Source: Prevotella sp. UBA2809
Lineage (GTDB): Bacteria > Bacteroidota > Bacteroidia > Bacteroidales > Bacteroidaceae
NCBI GenBank assembly: GCA_002351725.1
Contig: DEHD01000018.1
Span: 16,867-80,866, forward strand
Length of the DNA: 64,000 nt
Direction: 5' to 3'
Made by a program: the position numbers and the translations under genes. Below, piece by piece: positions 1-8,884 of this stretch (position 1 is its first letter; each line of letters opens with the position of its first letter). The notes beneath the pieces were generated by a model. The model was given only the letters and a program-made list of their open reading frames with translations. It was not told the origin of the DNA and did no database searches.

Positions 1-936
1 GAGCTCTCTACTACAGAGACTTACAAGGATGTTGTTCCACAACGCATTGGCATTGGTCATAAGATTGGTGGATTTGTAAGCATTATGCGTGGCTGTAACA
101 ATTTCTGTCACTATTGTATTGTGCCTTACACCCGTGGTCGTGAGCGTAGTCGTGATGTAGAAAGTATTCTGCGTGAGGTGCGCGATTTGCGCGACAAAGG
201 ATACAAAGAGGTTACTCTGCTGGGACAGAATGTAAACTCATATAAATTAGGCGATATGGATTTCCCCGCCTTGCTCCGCAGGGTAGCTGAGGAGGTACCC
301 ACTATGCGAGTACGCTTCACCACATCGCATCCAAAAGACATGAGCGATGAGACTCTGCGCGTTATCGCCGAAATGCCTAATGTGTGCAAGCATATCCACC
401 TGCCAGTACAGAGTGGAAGCGACAGGATCCTAAAGCTTATGAACCGCAAGTATACTCGCGAGTGGTACATGGATCGTGTAAACGCCATCCGTCGTATCAT
501 CCCTGATTGCGGACTATCTACAGATATCTTTGTAGGCTATCATTCAGAAACAGAGGAGGACCATCAGTTGTCACTCTCACTTATGCGCGAGGTGGGCTAC
601 GATTCGGCCTTCATGTTCAAATACTCTGAGCGCCCAGGTACCTACGCTTCTAAGCATCTGCCCGACGATGTGGCCGAAGAAGAGAAGATTCGCCGACTGA
701 ACGAACTCATCGCCCTGCAGACAGAGATGTCGGCCATTCAGAACAAGAAGGACGAGGGTAAGGAGTTCGACGTATTGGTAGAGGGATTTTCAAAGCGCTC
801 TCGCGAGCAGCTGTGCGGTCGCACTGAGCAGAACAAGATGGTGGTATTCCCCAAGGCCGGTCACCACATTGGCGAGACCGTTCGTGTAGAAATTTCAGGC
901 AGTACAAGTGCTACATTATTAGGAGAGGCCCTATGA
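1..936 (+). CDS. miaB: tRNA-2-methylthio-N6-dimethylallyladenosine synthase MiaB, 5'-truncated by window edge
   Basis: The frame is open from base 1, so only the last 311 codons are present. The radical-SAM cluster motif RGCNNFCHYC (C32, C36, C39 of the visible part) is followed by the conserved IVPYTRGRERSR stretch, then the radical SAM barrel. A C-terminal TRAM RNA-binding domain covers roughly residues 245-311. MiaB methylthiolates i6A37 of tRNAs reading UNN codons, using two Fe-S clusters and SAM; the N-terminal UPF0004 domain that binds the second cluster lies outside the window. The stop overlaps the next start as ATGA, so translation is probably coupled to the ABC exporter. RimO and MtaB are related, but the TRGRERSR region fits MiaB best. 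Confidence 0.93.
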   Translation, partial: ELSTTETYKDVVPQRIGIGHKIGGFVSIMRGCNNFCHYCIVPYTRGRERSRDVESILREVRDLRDKGYKEVTLLGQNVNSYKLGDMDFPALLRRVAEEVPTMRVRFTTSHPKDMSDETLRVIAEMPNVCKHIHLPVQSGSDRILKLMNRKYTREWYMDRVNAIRRIIPDCGLSTDIFVGYHSETEEDHQLSLSLMREVGYDSAFMFKYSERPGTYASKHLPDDVAEEEKIRRLNELIALQTEMSAIQNKKDEGKEFDVLVEGFSKRSREQLCGRTEQNKMVVFPKAGHHIGETVRVEISGSTSATLLGEAL

Positions 937-2762
937 AAGAATTCATGCAAGTTCTGAAACGGTTTGTTTTACCGTACAAGAAGTATGTCGTTTTGTCGAT
1001 TGTATTCAATATCCTTTCGGCACTGTTAAACATCTTCTCTTTTGCGGCATTGATACCTATTCTTCAGATACTGTTCAAGACAGGCGATAATGTCGCTGTT
1101 ACAACCCTGATGGAATGGAGTGATGGAAGTTTTAAAGATGTGGCCGTCAACAACATCTATTATTACATCAACACCTTCATCACCGATATGGGTTCAACTA
1201 CCACGTTGCTCTTTATCGGACTCTTCCTTATTTTTGCAACGCTGTTGAAGACGGCCGCTTACTTCCTGGCATCCTCCAGTGTTGTTCCCATCCGCACGGG
1301 TGTGGTAAGAGACATGCGCAATCAGCTCTACAAAAAGATTGTTGCCCTGCCACTTGGTTTCTTTACCGAAGAGCGCAAAGGTGATATCATTGCCCGCATG
1401 ACAGGCGACGTACAAGAGGTTGAGACCAGCATCATGTCGTCGTTAGACCTGATGTTTAAGAACCCTATTCTGATTATATCTTACTTCACCACACTGATAG
1501 TCATCTCTTGGCAACTGACATTGTTCTCTGTCATCATCATCCCGCTCATTGGTTGGTTTATGGGTTGGATTGGTCGCAAGCTTAAAGCTCAAAGTATTCA
1601 GGCTCAGTCTCTGTGGAGCGACACGATGAGTGTGGTTGACGAGACCTTAGGCGGTCTTCGCATCATCAAGGCCTTCTGTGCCGAAGGTAAGATGCTCGAA
1701 AAGTTCAACCGCATCAACTCTACCTACCGTCACGACATCATGTGGGTCAATATCCGTCAGAATATCGGTCATCCGCTTTCAGAGTTTCTGGGCACCTGTA
1801 TGATTGTCATTGTGCTTTGGTTTGGTGGTGTGCTGGTGCTTAACGATGGTTCACTTTCTGGTCCTACCTTTATTTATTATATGGTGATTCTGTACTCTAT
1901 CATCAACCCATTGAAGGAGGTTTCCAAGGTGGGCTACAATATTCCCAAGGGCTTGGCCTCGATGGAGCGTATCGACAAGATCCTGTTGGCCGAGAATACG
2001 ATTAAGGAAGTTGAGAATCCCAAGTCTATTCCCAGTTTCGAGCATCAGATAGAGTTCCGCAACGTATCATTCCGCTATGGTGAACAATGGGTATTGAGAG
2101 ACATCAACCTCACCATACCTAAGGGCAAAACGATAGCTATTGTAGGCCAAAGCGGTAGTGGAAAATCTACTCTTGTAGACCTCATCCCACGCTACTACGA
2201 TGTTCAAGAGGGCGAGGTACTCATTGATGGAATAAACGTTAAGGATCTTGGCATCCACGATTTGCGCCAGCTTATTGGTAATGTGAATCAGGAGGCAATA
2301 TTGTTCAACGATTCCTTCCGCAACAACATCTCATTTGGCGTTGACAACGCCACTCAGCAGCAGATAGAAGAGGCAGCCAAGATAGCCAACGCCTACGATT
2401 TCATCATGGCCTCCGAAGAAGGTTTCGACACCAATATAGGCGATCGTGGCGGTCGCCTGTCAGGCGGTCAGCGCCAGCGTGTGTCTATCGCTCGCGCCAT
2501 CTTGAAGAACCCGCCCATCCTCATTCTCGACGAGGCCACTTCGGCCCTCGATACCGAGAGCGAGCGCCTGGTTCAGGATGCCCTCGAGCGCTTGATGAGG
2601 ACCCGCACTACAGTGGCCATTGCTCACCGCTTGTCAACCATCAAGAATGCTGATGAGATCTGCGTTCTGCACGAGGGCCGCATCGTGGAGCGCGGCACCC
2701 ATGACGAGCTGCTCGCCATCGACGGACACTATAAGAAACTTACCGACATGCAGGCATTATAA
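933..2762 (+). CDS. MsbA-type ABC exporter (fused permease-ATPase)
   Basis: This 609-residue half-transporter has an N-terminal ABC type-1 transmembrane domain (about residues 1-330, six predicted helices). The ATPase domain has Walker A GQSGSGKST (about 405-413), signature LSGGQRQR (about 509) and Walker B ILILDEATSALD (about 529-540). The architecture matches homodimeric lipid or glycolipid flippases of the MsbA family in the inner membrane. It starts inside the miaB stop (ATGA) and precedes two envelope transferases and a lipid acyltransferase, so flipping of lipid A, a glycolipid or another envelope lipid is a reasonable inference. The substrate cannot be read from the sequence; a peptide or drug exporter is the alternative. 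Confidence 0.9.
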   Translation: MKEFMQVLKRFVLPYKKYVVLSIVFNILSALLNIFSFAALIPILQILFKTGDNVAVTTLMEWSDGSFKDVAVNNIYYYINTFITDMGSTTTLLFIGLFLIFATLLKTAAYFLASSSVVPIRTGVVRDMRNQLYKKIVALPLGFFTEERKGDIIARMTGDVQEVETSIMSSLDLMFKNPILIISYFTTLIVISWQLTLFSVIIIPLIGWFMGWIGRKLKAQSIQAQSLWSDTMSVVDETLGGLRIIKAFCAEGKMLEKFNRINSTYRHDIMWVNIRQNIGHPLSEFLGTCMIVIVLWFGGVLVLNDGSLSGPTFIYYMVILYSIINPLKEVSKVGYNIPKGLASMERIDKILLAENTIKEVENPKSIPSFEHQIEFRNVSFRYGEQWVLRDINLTIPKGKTIAIVGQSGSGKSTLVDLIPRYYDVQEGEVLIDGINVKDLGIHDLRQLIGNVNQEAILFNDSFRNNISFGVDNATQQQIEEAAKIANAYDFIMASEEGFDTNIGDRGGRLSGGQRQRVSIARAILKNPPILILDEATSALDTESERLVQDALERLMRTRTTVAIAHRLSTIKNADEICVLHEGRIVERGTHDELLAIDGHYKKLTDMQAL

Positions 2763-2776
2763 TCAGACTGAGAACC

Positions 2777-4576
2777 ATGTTACAAAGAGTTCTTTATCTT
2801 TTAAAGACCTACCTGTTGACGATGCTGTTTTTCATCATCGCCAAGGTGGCGTTCATGCTCTATAACAGCAGTCAGGCGTTCTCTGCCGGCGATGTTTTGG
2901 CGGTATTGTGGCATGGGCTGAGTCTTGATTTCAGCACGGCGCTCTACATCATCAGCGTACCCTTCCTGGTGTGTGCCGCATCCATCTGGTTAGGCGGCAT
3001 CAAGACGCTACGCATCCTGTTGCGTGCCTACTATCTGCTGATAGCTGTAGCTATCACGCTGGCCTTTGTTGCTGATACCAGTCTGTATGAGTTCTGGTTA
3101 TTCAAGCTCGACTCCTCGTGCCTGCAGTATCTCGAAACGCCGACCGAGGCGATGGCGAGTGTCTCTCTGGGCTATATCGTCATCCGCATCATCGTCATAG
3201 CCGTTGTTTCGGCCCTCATCTGGTGGGCCTACACGCATCCACGTTTCAGCATCACTCCCGGTCACCATCACATCATGGAGTCGATAGTCGCCCTGCTTTG
3301 TATCCCGCTGATAATCATCGGCATACGTGGTGGCTTAGGCGAGTCGACTACCAATATCGGACAGGTATATTTCTCGCAGAATCAGTTTCTGAATCACTCA
3401 GCCGTCAACCCTGTTTTCAATTTTATAGATTCTTTCGATAAGGCTGACGTCGAATATAGTTTCATGAGCGACGAAGCGTGCAACAAGCTGATGAGCGAGC
3501 TTTACAACACGCAAAGCATCAACTGCGACACGCTGCTCAACACCCAGCACCCCAACATCATCATTATCCTGTTGGAAGGTTGCGGAGGTGAGTTTACAGA
3601 AATCGGAGGAAGAACGGACATTACTCCAAATCTGAACAAACTGGCCAAAGAAGGTATTTATTTTACAAACTGTTATGGAAACACATGGCGCACCGACCGT
3701 GGAACAGTATGTGCATTGAGTGGTTATCCTTCATTCCCCACAATGTCGGTAATGAAGATCCCATCAAAGTCGCGCTCACTACCCAACATAGCCCGCACAC
3801 TACAAAAGGAGCGAGGTTATAACACGTCGTATATTTATGGTGGAGACATTAATTTCACCAACATGCGCAGCTATCTTATCAGTGGAGGTTTTGAAAATCT
3901 TACATGGATGAAGGATTACAGCGCAGAAGAACAAAAGACTGCTCAATGGGGTGTACGTGATGATATTACCTTCAAAACGCTATATCAGATGGCTACAAAT
4001 ACGAAACAGCCATTCTTGATTGGCTTCTCTACCCTGAGCAGTCATTCGCCCTGGGATGTGCCCATTCACCATTTCGACGACGAGGTCATCAACTCGTTCT
4101 ATTATCTCGATCAGTGTATTGGCGATTTCATCCAGAAGCTCCGCAAGAGTGCCGCTTGGAAGAACACCCTCGTGGTGATGCTGCCCGATCACGGCATCCC
4201 GCATAACGGCTTAGACGAAACCACATCTCTGCTCAACCACATCCCAATGATATGGGTGGGTGGTGCCGTAAAGGCGCCCCGGAAGATTGAGCTAGTCTGC
4301 AATCAAACCGACCTGCCCGCCACCTTATTAGGTCAGTTGGGCGTACCTCACGACGATTTCTCTTTCAGTCGCGATGTGTTGAGTGCTACTTATACCCATC
4401 CTTTCGCCACTCACACCTTCGACAATGGCTTCTCGATGGTTGATAGCGCCAGTTTTGTAAGCTTCGACTTTGTCAGCAACAAGGTCATTGCGGAGGAAGG
4501 AAAGCGAAACGAGCAGCTCCTCACGATAGGCAAAGCGATACTCCAAGCCGCATCAGATGACCTTAAGGGAAGGTGA
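2777..4576 (+). CDS. LtaS/OpgB-like membrane phosphotransferase (alkaline phosphatase fold), paralogue 1
   Basis: The 599-residue protein starts with about five hydrophobic helices (residues 1-190) and ends in a sulfatase/alkaline-phosphatase-fold catalytic domain (about 255-599). Visible metal-site elements are NIIIILLEGCGG (acidic metal ligand near 267), the segment RTDRGTVCALSG with Thr310 as probable nucleophile, and LPDHG (about 468). Family members move phosphoglycerol or phosphoethanolamine from a phospholipid to an envelope glycan or lipid on the periplasmic side. It lies 14 bp after the ABC exporter and 45 bp before a paralogue. The Thr nucleophile means it is not a formylglycine-type sulfatase. 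The exact headgroup and acceptor are unknown. Confidence 0.82.
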   Translation: MLQRVLYLLKTYLLTMLFFIIAKVAFMLYNSSQAFSAGDVLAVLWHGLSLDFSTALYIISVPFLVCAASIWLGGIKTLRILLRAYYLLIAVAITLAFVADTSLYEFWLFKLDSSCLQYLETPTEAMASVSLGYIVIRIIVIAVVSALIWWAYTHPRFSITPGHHHIMESIVALLCIPLIIIGIRGGLGESTTNIGQVYFSQNQFLNHSAVNPVFNFIDSFDKADVEYSFMSDEACNKLMSELYNTQSINCDTLLNTQHPNIIIILLEGCGGEFTEIGGRTDITPNLNKLAKEGIYFTNCYGNTWRTDRGTVCALSGYPSFPTMSVMKIPSKSRSLPNIARTLQKERGYNTSYIYGGDINFTNMRSYLISGGFENLTWMKDYSAEEQKTAQWGVRDDITFKTLYQMATNTKQPFLIGFSTLSSHSPWDVPIHHFDDEVINSFYYLDQCIGDFIQKLRKSAAWKNTLVVMLPDHGIPHNGLDETTSLLNHIPMIWVGGAVKAPRKIELVCNQTDLPATLLGQLGVPHDDFSFSRDVLSATYTHPFATHTFDNGFSMVDSASFVSFDFVSNKVIAEEGKRNEQLLTIGKAILQAASDDLKGR

Positions 4577-4592
4577 AAAGGTGAAAGGGTGA
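4571..4592 (+). repeat. GGTGAAA-type short tandem repeat in the gap between the two LtaS-like genes
   Basis: AAGGTGAAAAGGTGAAAGGG starts in the last codons of the first LtaS-like gene and runs into the gap. Nearly the same string occurs on the minus strand just before rpoN (58369-58387), and a degenerate copy is inside sufE (63409-63438). It may act as an A/G-rich translation enhancer, or be a slippage-prone or dispersed repeat. Confidence 0.6.
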
Positions 4593-4621
4593 ATCATTAA
4601 TTAATATATAGAGAAAAAAAA

Positions 4622-6541
4622 ATGAAAACGTTGAATAATAAGTTATTCTCTCCACTATTGGCCGTACTATGGAATCTGTTGTTGGTCTATCTGGTTTATC
4701 AGGTAGCCCGAATAGAGTACTGGTTAGAGAATTCAGATTATCTCAACTACACCTTCGACGTGTGGCGCGGGGGCTTGATGTTCGACACCTCGGCCATCCT
4801 TTATACCAATGCGCTCTATGTGGTGCTGATGCTGTTCCCCTTGCATCTCAAGGAGACAGCCACTTATCACCGCATCTGCAAGTGGGTATTTGTGATTGTA
4901 AACGGACTGGCGCTTGCCATCAATCTGGCCGACTCCGTCTATTTCCGATACACCATGAGGCGCACCACCTCTACGGTCTTCGATGAGTTCTCGAGCGAAG
5001 GGAACCTTGGCAGCATCATCGGCACCGAATTCCTGAGCCACTGGTATCTGGTAGTGTTGTTTGCACTCCTGATGGTGTTCCTTTGGAAGTGCTACGCCGC
5101 TCCCTCTCTCGATGCCAAGATGCTCAACAAGTGGAAGTACGCTGGCGCCTGCTTCTTGTCGCTGCTTCTCTTCACCCCCTTCTGCATCGCAGGCATGCGT
5201 GGCGGTTTTGCTACAGCCGTACGCCCCATCACCATCTCCAACGCAATGCAATATACCGAGCGCCCCACTGATGCGCCCTTGGTGCTGAACACACCTTTCG
5301 CACTGTTGCGCACCATCGATACCAACGTCTTTATGGTTCCCAATTATTTCGAGAGCGCCCAAGAACTGGAGGCTGTTTACACCCCTGTCCACACGCCCTC
5401 CGACTCGCTGCAGATGGACAAGAAGAATGTGGTAGTACTGATTGTCGAGAGCTTCGGCCGTGAATATATCGGAGCCCTGAATACCACCCTCGAAGATGGC
5501 AGATACAAGGGCTATACCCCTTGTGTCGACTCACTCATCCACAAGAGTACCACCTTCAGCTACTCTTTTTGTAACGGTCGAAAGAGTATCGACGGTATGC
5601 CCAGCATCCTCAGCAGCATCCCGATGTTTGTAGAACCCTTCATCCTCACCCCTTCGTCCATGAACGACTATACGGGATTGGCAGGCATCTTGGCTCAGGA
5701 GGGCTACGAGACTGCCTTTTTCCATGGGGCCCAGAATGGCAGTATGGGCTTTCAGGCCTTTGCTCAGAAGACGGGTTTCCAGCACTATTACGGACGCACT
5801 GAATACGAGGCATCGTGCGGCACCGACGATTTCGATGGCACTTGGGCGATATGGGACGAGCCGTTCCTGCAGTTCTTTGCCAACGAGATGAGTCAGATGA
5901 AGCAACCCTTCATGACTTCCGTCTTCACCGCCTCCAGTCATCATCCGTTTGCTATTCCCGAGAAATACAAGCAGCAGTTCCCCGAAGAGGCGCTGGAGAT
6001 ACACAAATGTATCCGTTATACCGACCTCTCGATTGGCCGATTCTTTGAGACGGCCAGTCTCCAGCCTTGGTTCAAGAACACCATTTTTGTACTGACCAGC
6101 GACCATACCAACATGAGCAATCATGCTGAGTATCAGACTGATTTAGGTGGTTTCTGCTCACCTATCATCATCTTCGACCCCAGTCGTCCCGAAGGTCAGA
6201 TGCTCGATAAGATTGCCCAGCAGATCGACATTCTCCCCACCCTATTGGGCATGCTCCATTACCCCAAACCCTACTTCGGATTTGGTATCGACCTCTTCAA
6301 CACGCCCCAGGAAGATACCTGGGCTGTGAACTATCTCAACGGCATCTATCAGTATGTGCGCTATGGCTACGTACTGCAGTTCGACGGCGCAGCCACCACA
6401 GGCGTCTATCGCCTCGACGACAGACTGATGAAGCAAAACCTGAAAGGGAAAGTGGACGTACAACAGCAGATGGAACGTGAGCTGAAAGCCATCATCCAGC
6501 AGTATATGGAGCGCATGAAGCAAGACCGCCTGCACCCTTAA
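4622..6541 (+). CDS. LtaS-like membrane phosphotransferase (alkaline phosphatase fold), paralogue 2
   Basis: This 639-residue protein has the same plan as its upstream neighbour: about five N-terminal membrane helices (residues 1-200) then a sulfatase-fold domain. The first metal motif is VVVLIVESFGREY (about 270-282). The nucleophile segment is NGRKSIDGMPSI, where Ser322 is the likely attacking residue, in contrast to Thr310 of paralogue 1. TSDHTNMS (about 497) holds the later metal ligands. The two copies are clearly diverged, which suggests different acceptors or headgroups rather than a recent duplication. The stop overlaps by 4 bp the stop of the convergent acyltransferase. Confidence 0.8.
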   Translation: MKTLNNKLFSPLLAVLWNLLLVYLVYQVARIEYWLENSDYLNYTFDVWRGGLMFDTSAILYTNALYVVLMLFPLHLKETATYHRICKWVFVIVNGLALAINLADSVYFRYTMRRTTSTVFDEFSSEGNLGSIIGTEFLSHWYLVVLFALLMVFLWKCYAAPSLDAKMLNKWKYAGACFLSLLLFTPFCIAGMRGGFATAVRPITISNAMQYTERPTDAPLVLNTPFALLRTIDTNVFMVPNYFESAQELEAVYTPVHTPSDSLQMDKKNVVVLIVESFGREYIGALNTTLEDGRYKGYTPCVDSLIHKSTTFSYSFCNGRKSIDGMPSILSSIPMFVEPFILTPSSMNDYTGLAGILAQEGYETAFFHGAQNGSMGFQAFAQKTGFQHYYGRTEYEASCGTDDFDGTWAIWDEPFLQFFANEMSQMKQPFMTSVFTASSHHPFAIPEKYKQQFPEEALEIHKCIRYTDLSIGRFFETASLQPWFKNTIFVLTSDHTNMSNHAEYQTDLGGFCSPIIIFDPSRPEGQMLDKIAQQIDILPTLLGMLHYPKPYFGFGIDLFNTPQEDTWAVNYLNGIYQYVRYGYVLQFDGAATTGVYRLDDRLMKQNLKGKVDVQQQMERELKAIIQQYMERMKQDRLHP

Positions 6542-7479
6542 CGGTTGGCGGGATGATCCTTCGCAATCACTTTACCGTCTATCACCTCAAAACGCTCATT
6601 AAACTCCTCGCGGGTACGACTCCAGCGGTTATGACTCCATAACCACATGTCGGGCGATTGGCAGATGCTCTGCTCCAGCATTTTGAAATAGATATCTGTA
6701 ATCTCGTAATCCTTCATCTTCTGCGGTTCACGCGTCATCAGCTTGATTTCAGCCTCATAATAGCCACGACGAACGCGCCGTATATCCAGGAAGAACACCG
6801 CATAGTTCATCTTGCGCACAATGCGCTCTGTGCCTGTCAGCACGGGGGTATCATGATGCAGAAAGTCCACCCAGTGATGAATATTCACCCAGTGCGGCTT
6901 CTGGTCAGAGATGAATCCAATGACCACAGGCGTGTTCTTGCGGCGGTACTCCACCACCTTGCGCAAGGTATCCTGCATGGCGATACACTCTGCTCCCAGT
7001 CTTTGGCGCAGGCGCAGAAACAGCTTGTCGAAAGCCTTATTCTCGATGGGGTGATAAATCTGTGCGCAATGCGCCTCGGGCGTAATCCAGAAGGGCAATG
7101 ACGTCACCCATTCCCAGTTACACAGATGCCCCAGATATATGGCGCACGACTGTCCGTCGCGTATCGCTTCCTCCAGCAGTTCTGTGCCCTTGAACGTCAT
7201 GCGCTTGGTGATGTTCTTCTTGCTGATCGTCATCAGCTTCACCGACTCCACCAGATAGTCACAGAAGAAGTGATAGAATCCCCGCTCAATACGCCTCAGT
7301 TCATCCTCATTTTTTTCCGGGAAAGACTCCTTCAGATTCCTTCTTACCACTTTGATGCGATACCGCATCAGACGGTAAACCAACAGGTAGAGCAAGTATG
7401 AGTTCACGTAATGTATTCTCATGGGCAGAAGTGAGAACACATACCAGAACGAAAGAATAACATAATACAATAATTTCAT
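6538..7479 (-). CDS. lysophospholipid/lipid A acyltransferase, LpxL/HtrB family
   Basis: The 313-residue product carries the LpxL-type HX4E catalytic motif as GHLCNWEW (H118, E123) after one N-terminal hydrophobic anchor. Family members add a secondary acyl chain to lipid A on the inner leaflet. I chose the ATG at 7479 because a -7 promoter element (7501-7508, minus strand) covers the only longer start, a TTG at 7503. The gene is convergent with the LtaS-like pair and divergent from aepX, so it has its own transcript. An aminolipid O-acyltransferase role is possible, but LpxL-like is the simplest reading. Confidence 0.87.
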   Translation of the reverse strand: MKLLYYVILSFWYVFSLLPMRIHYVNSYLLYLLVYRLMRYRIKVVRRNLKESFPEKNEDELRRIERGFYHFFCDYLVESVKLMTISKKNITKRMTFKGTELLEEAIRDGQSCAIYLGHLCNWEWVTSLPFWITPEAHCAQIYHPIENKAFDKLFLRLRQRLGAECIAMQDTLRKVVEYRRKNTPVVIGFISDQKPHWVNIHHWVDFLHHDTPVLTGTERIVRKMNYAVFFLDIRRVRRGYYEAEIKLMTREPQKMKDYEITDIYFKMLEQSICQSPDMWLWSHNRWSRTREEFNERFEVIDGKVIAKDHPANR

Positions 7480-7500
7480 ATTTCGTAGGAATTCCAAATG

Positions 7501-7532
7501 CAAAGTTAGCTATTTAGCCGCACATATGCAAA
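7501..7532 (-). promoter_or_regulatory. Bacteroidetes-type promoter of the acyltransferase gene
   Basis: The minus strand shows TAACTTTG (7501-7508) as -7 element and TTTG (7529-7532) as -33 element, separated by 20 bp, an excellent match to the Bacteroidetes sigma-ABfr consensus. The start codon lies 21 nt beyond the -7 element. Confidence 0.75.
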
Positions 7533-7546
7533 TAATAATTAAAAAA

Positions 7547-7578
7547 ATTGCTCATATGCTGATATTTCAGTACCTTTG
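7547..7578 (+). promoter_or_regulatory. promoter of the phosphonate operon
   Basis: ATTG (7547-7550) and TACCTTTG (7571-7578) are separated by 20 bp, matching the Bacteroidetes -33/-7 pair. The aepX ATG follows only 4 nt after the -7 element, so the operon mRNA should be leaderless or nearly so. Confidence 0.75.
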
Positions 7579-7582
7579 CAAT

Positions 7583-8884
7583 ATGAATAAGAGAGTATAT
7601 TTGGGCATGATAGGTGATATTATGCACCCAGGTTTGATAAACATCATCCATGAAGGAGCGAAATATGGTGACGTGATGATTGGTCTATTCACTGACAAAG
7701 CCATTGCCACCCATCAGCGCCTTCCTTACATGACATACGATCAGCGTAAAAACGTTATCGAGAATATCAAAGGCGTCAGCGAGATTGTTCCTCAGGACGA
7801 ATGGAGCTATGTGCCTAACTTGCTGAAATACCGTCCTGATTACATCATTCATGGCGACGACTGGTGCGAGGGTGTCGACTCCGAACTGCGCCAGCAGGTT
7901 TTCGACACCATGGAGCAGATAGGCGGCCAAGTCATTGAGATTCCTTATACCAAAGGCATCAATTCTTCTTCGCTTGATAAGGAAATCAAGAAAATCGGCA
8001 CCACCCCCGATATTCGTCTGAGGGCCCTGCGCCGACTGATAGCTGCCAAGCCCATCGTGCGCATCTTGGAGGTTCACGACGGACTGAGTGGTTTAATTGT
8101 CGAGAATCTTGAAACCACAAGGGGCACCAGCAAGGTAGCCTTCGATGGCATGTGGTCGAGTTCTCTCACCGATTCCACCTCGAAAGGCAAGCCCGACATC
8201 GAGGCTGTCGACCTGACAACCCGTATGCAGGACCTGAATAACATTCTCGAGTGCACCACCAAGCCTATCATCTACGATGGTGATACAGGCGGCAAGCCCG
8301 AACATTTTGTATTCACCGTCAGAACACTTGAGCGTAACGGCATCTCTGCGGTGATTATCGAAGATAAAATCGGTCTGAAGAAGAACTCCCTCTTCGGCAC
8401 CGAAGCCATTCAGACACAGGACACCATCGAGGGTTTCTGCCATAAAATCAGAATGGGCAAGGAGGCACAGATTACCAAAGACTTCATGATTATCGCCCGC
8501 TGCGAGAGTCTCATCGCAGGCAAAGATGTGGCCGACGCCCTGCAGCGCTGTCTGGCTTATGTCGATGCTGGTGCCGACGGCATCATGATTCACTCCAAAG
8601 AGAAGACGGGCGAAGATATCAAAGCCTTCTGTCAGGCCTTCCGCCAGCATCATCCCGCCGTGCCCATTGTGGTGGTACCCACTACCTATAACCACATCAA
8701 GGAGAGCGAGCTGGCAGAATGGGGCGTCAATGTAGTGATCTACGCCAACCATATGCTGCGTGCAGCCTATCCGGCCATGATGAAGTGCGCCGAGAGTATT
8801 CTGCAGAACGAGCGCTCGTTAGAGGCAAACCCACTGTGTATGCCTATCAAGGAGATATTAGAATTAATACCCGGAACAAAATAA
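7583..8884 (+). CDS. aepX: phosphoenolpyruvate phosphomutase with N-terminal cytidylyltransferase-like domain
   Basis: PEP mutase makes the C-P bond by isomerising PEP to phosphonopyruvate, the entry step of phosphonate synthesis. The hallmark EDKIGLKKNS (residues 260-269, consensus EDKxxxxxNS) is present, together with DGMWSSSLTDS typical of the isocitrate-lyase-like barrel (about 150-433). Residues 1-140 form a TagD-type cytidylyltransferase-like domain, but the usual HxGH motif reads HPGL, so the second catalytic histidine is missing. The ATG at 7583 (433 aa) is chosen over one 57 bp upstream because the -7 element lies between them. The stop overlaps the aepY start by one base (TAATG). 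Confidence 0.95.
   Translation: MNKRVYLGMIGDIMHPGLINIIHEGAKYGDVMIGLFTDKAIATHQRLPYMTYDQRKNVIENIKGVSEIVPQDEWSYVPNLLKYRPDYIIHGDDWCEGVDSELRQQVFDTMEQIGGQVIEIPYTKGINSSSLDKEIKKIGTTPDIRLRALRRLIAAKPIVRILEVHDGLSGLIVENLETTRGTSKVAFDGMWSSSLTDSTSKGKPDIEAVDLTTRMQDLNNILECTTKPIIYDGDTGGKPEHFVFTVRTLERNGISAVIIEDKIGLKKNSLFGTEAIQTQDTIEGFCHKIRMGKEAQITKDFMIIARCESLIAGKDVADALQRCLAYVDAGADGIMIHSKEKTGEDIKAFCQAFRQHHPAVPIVVVPTTYNHIKESELAEWGVNVVIYANHMLRAAYPAMMKCAESILQNERSLEANPLCMPIKEILELIPGTK

Noticed and set aside
4733..6124. Long minus-strand open frames opposite the second LtaS-like gene
   Set aside because: They follow the reverse complement of a biased reading frame and show no recognisable protein features.
2777..6541. 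Formylglycine-dependent sulfatases served by the FGE fusion
   Set aside because: The nucleophile positions are Thr and Ser without the CxPxR or SxPxR motif, and the proteins have LtaS-like membrane domains.
8719..8883. N-terminal extension of aepY
   Set aside because: It overlaps the conserved end of aepX, while the ATG at 8884 fits both the overlap pattern and the family N-terminus.
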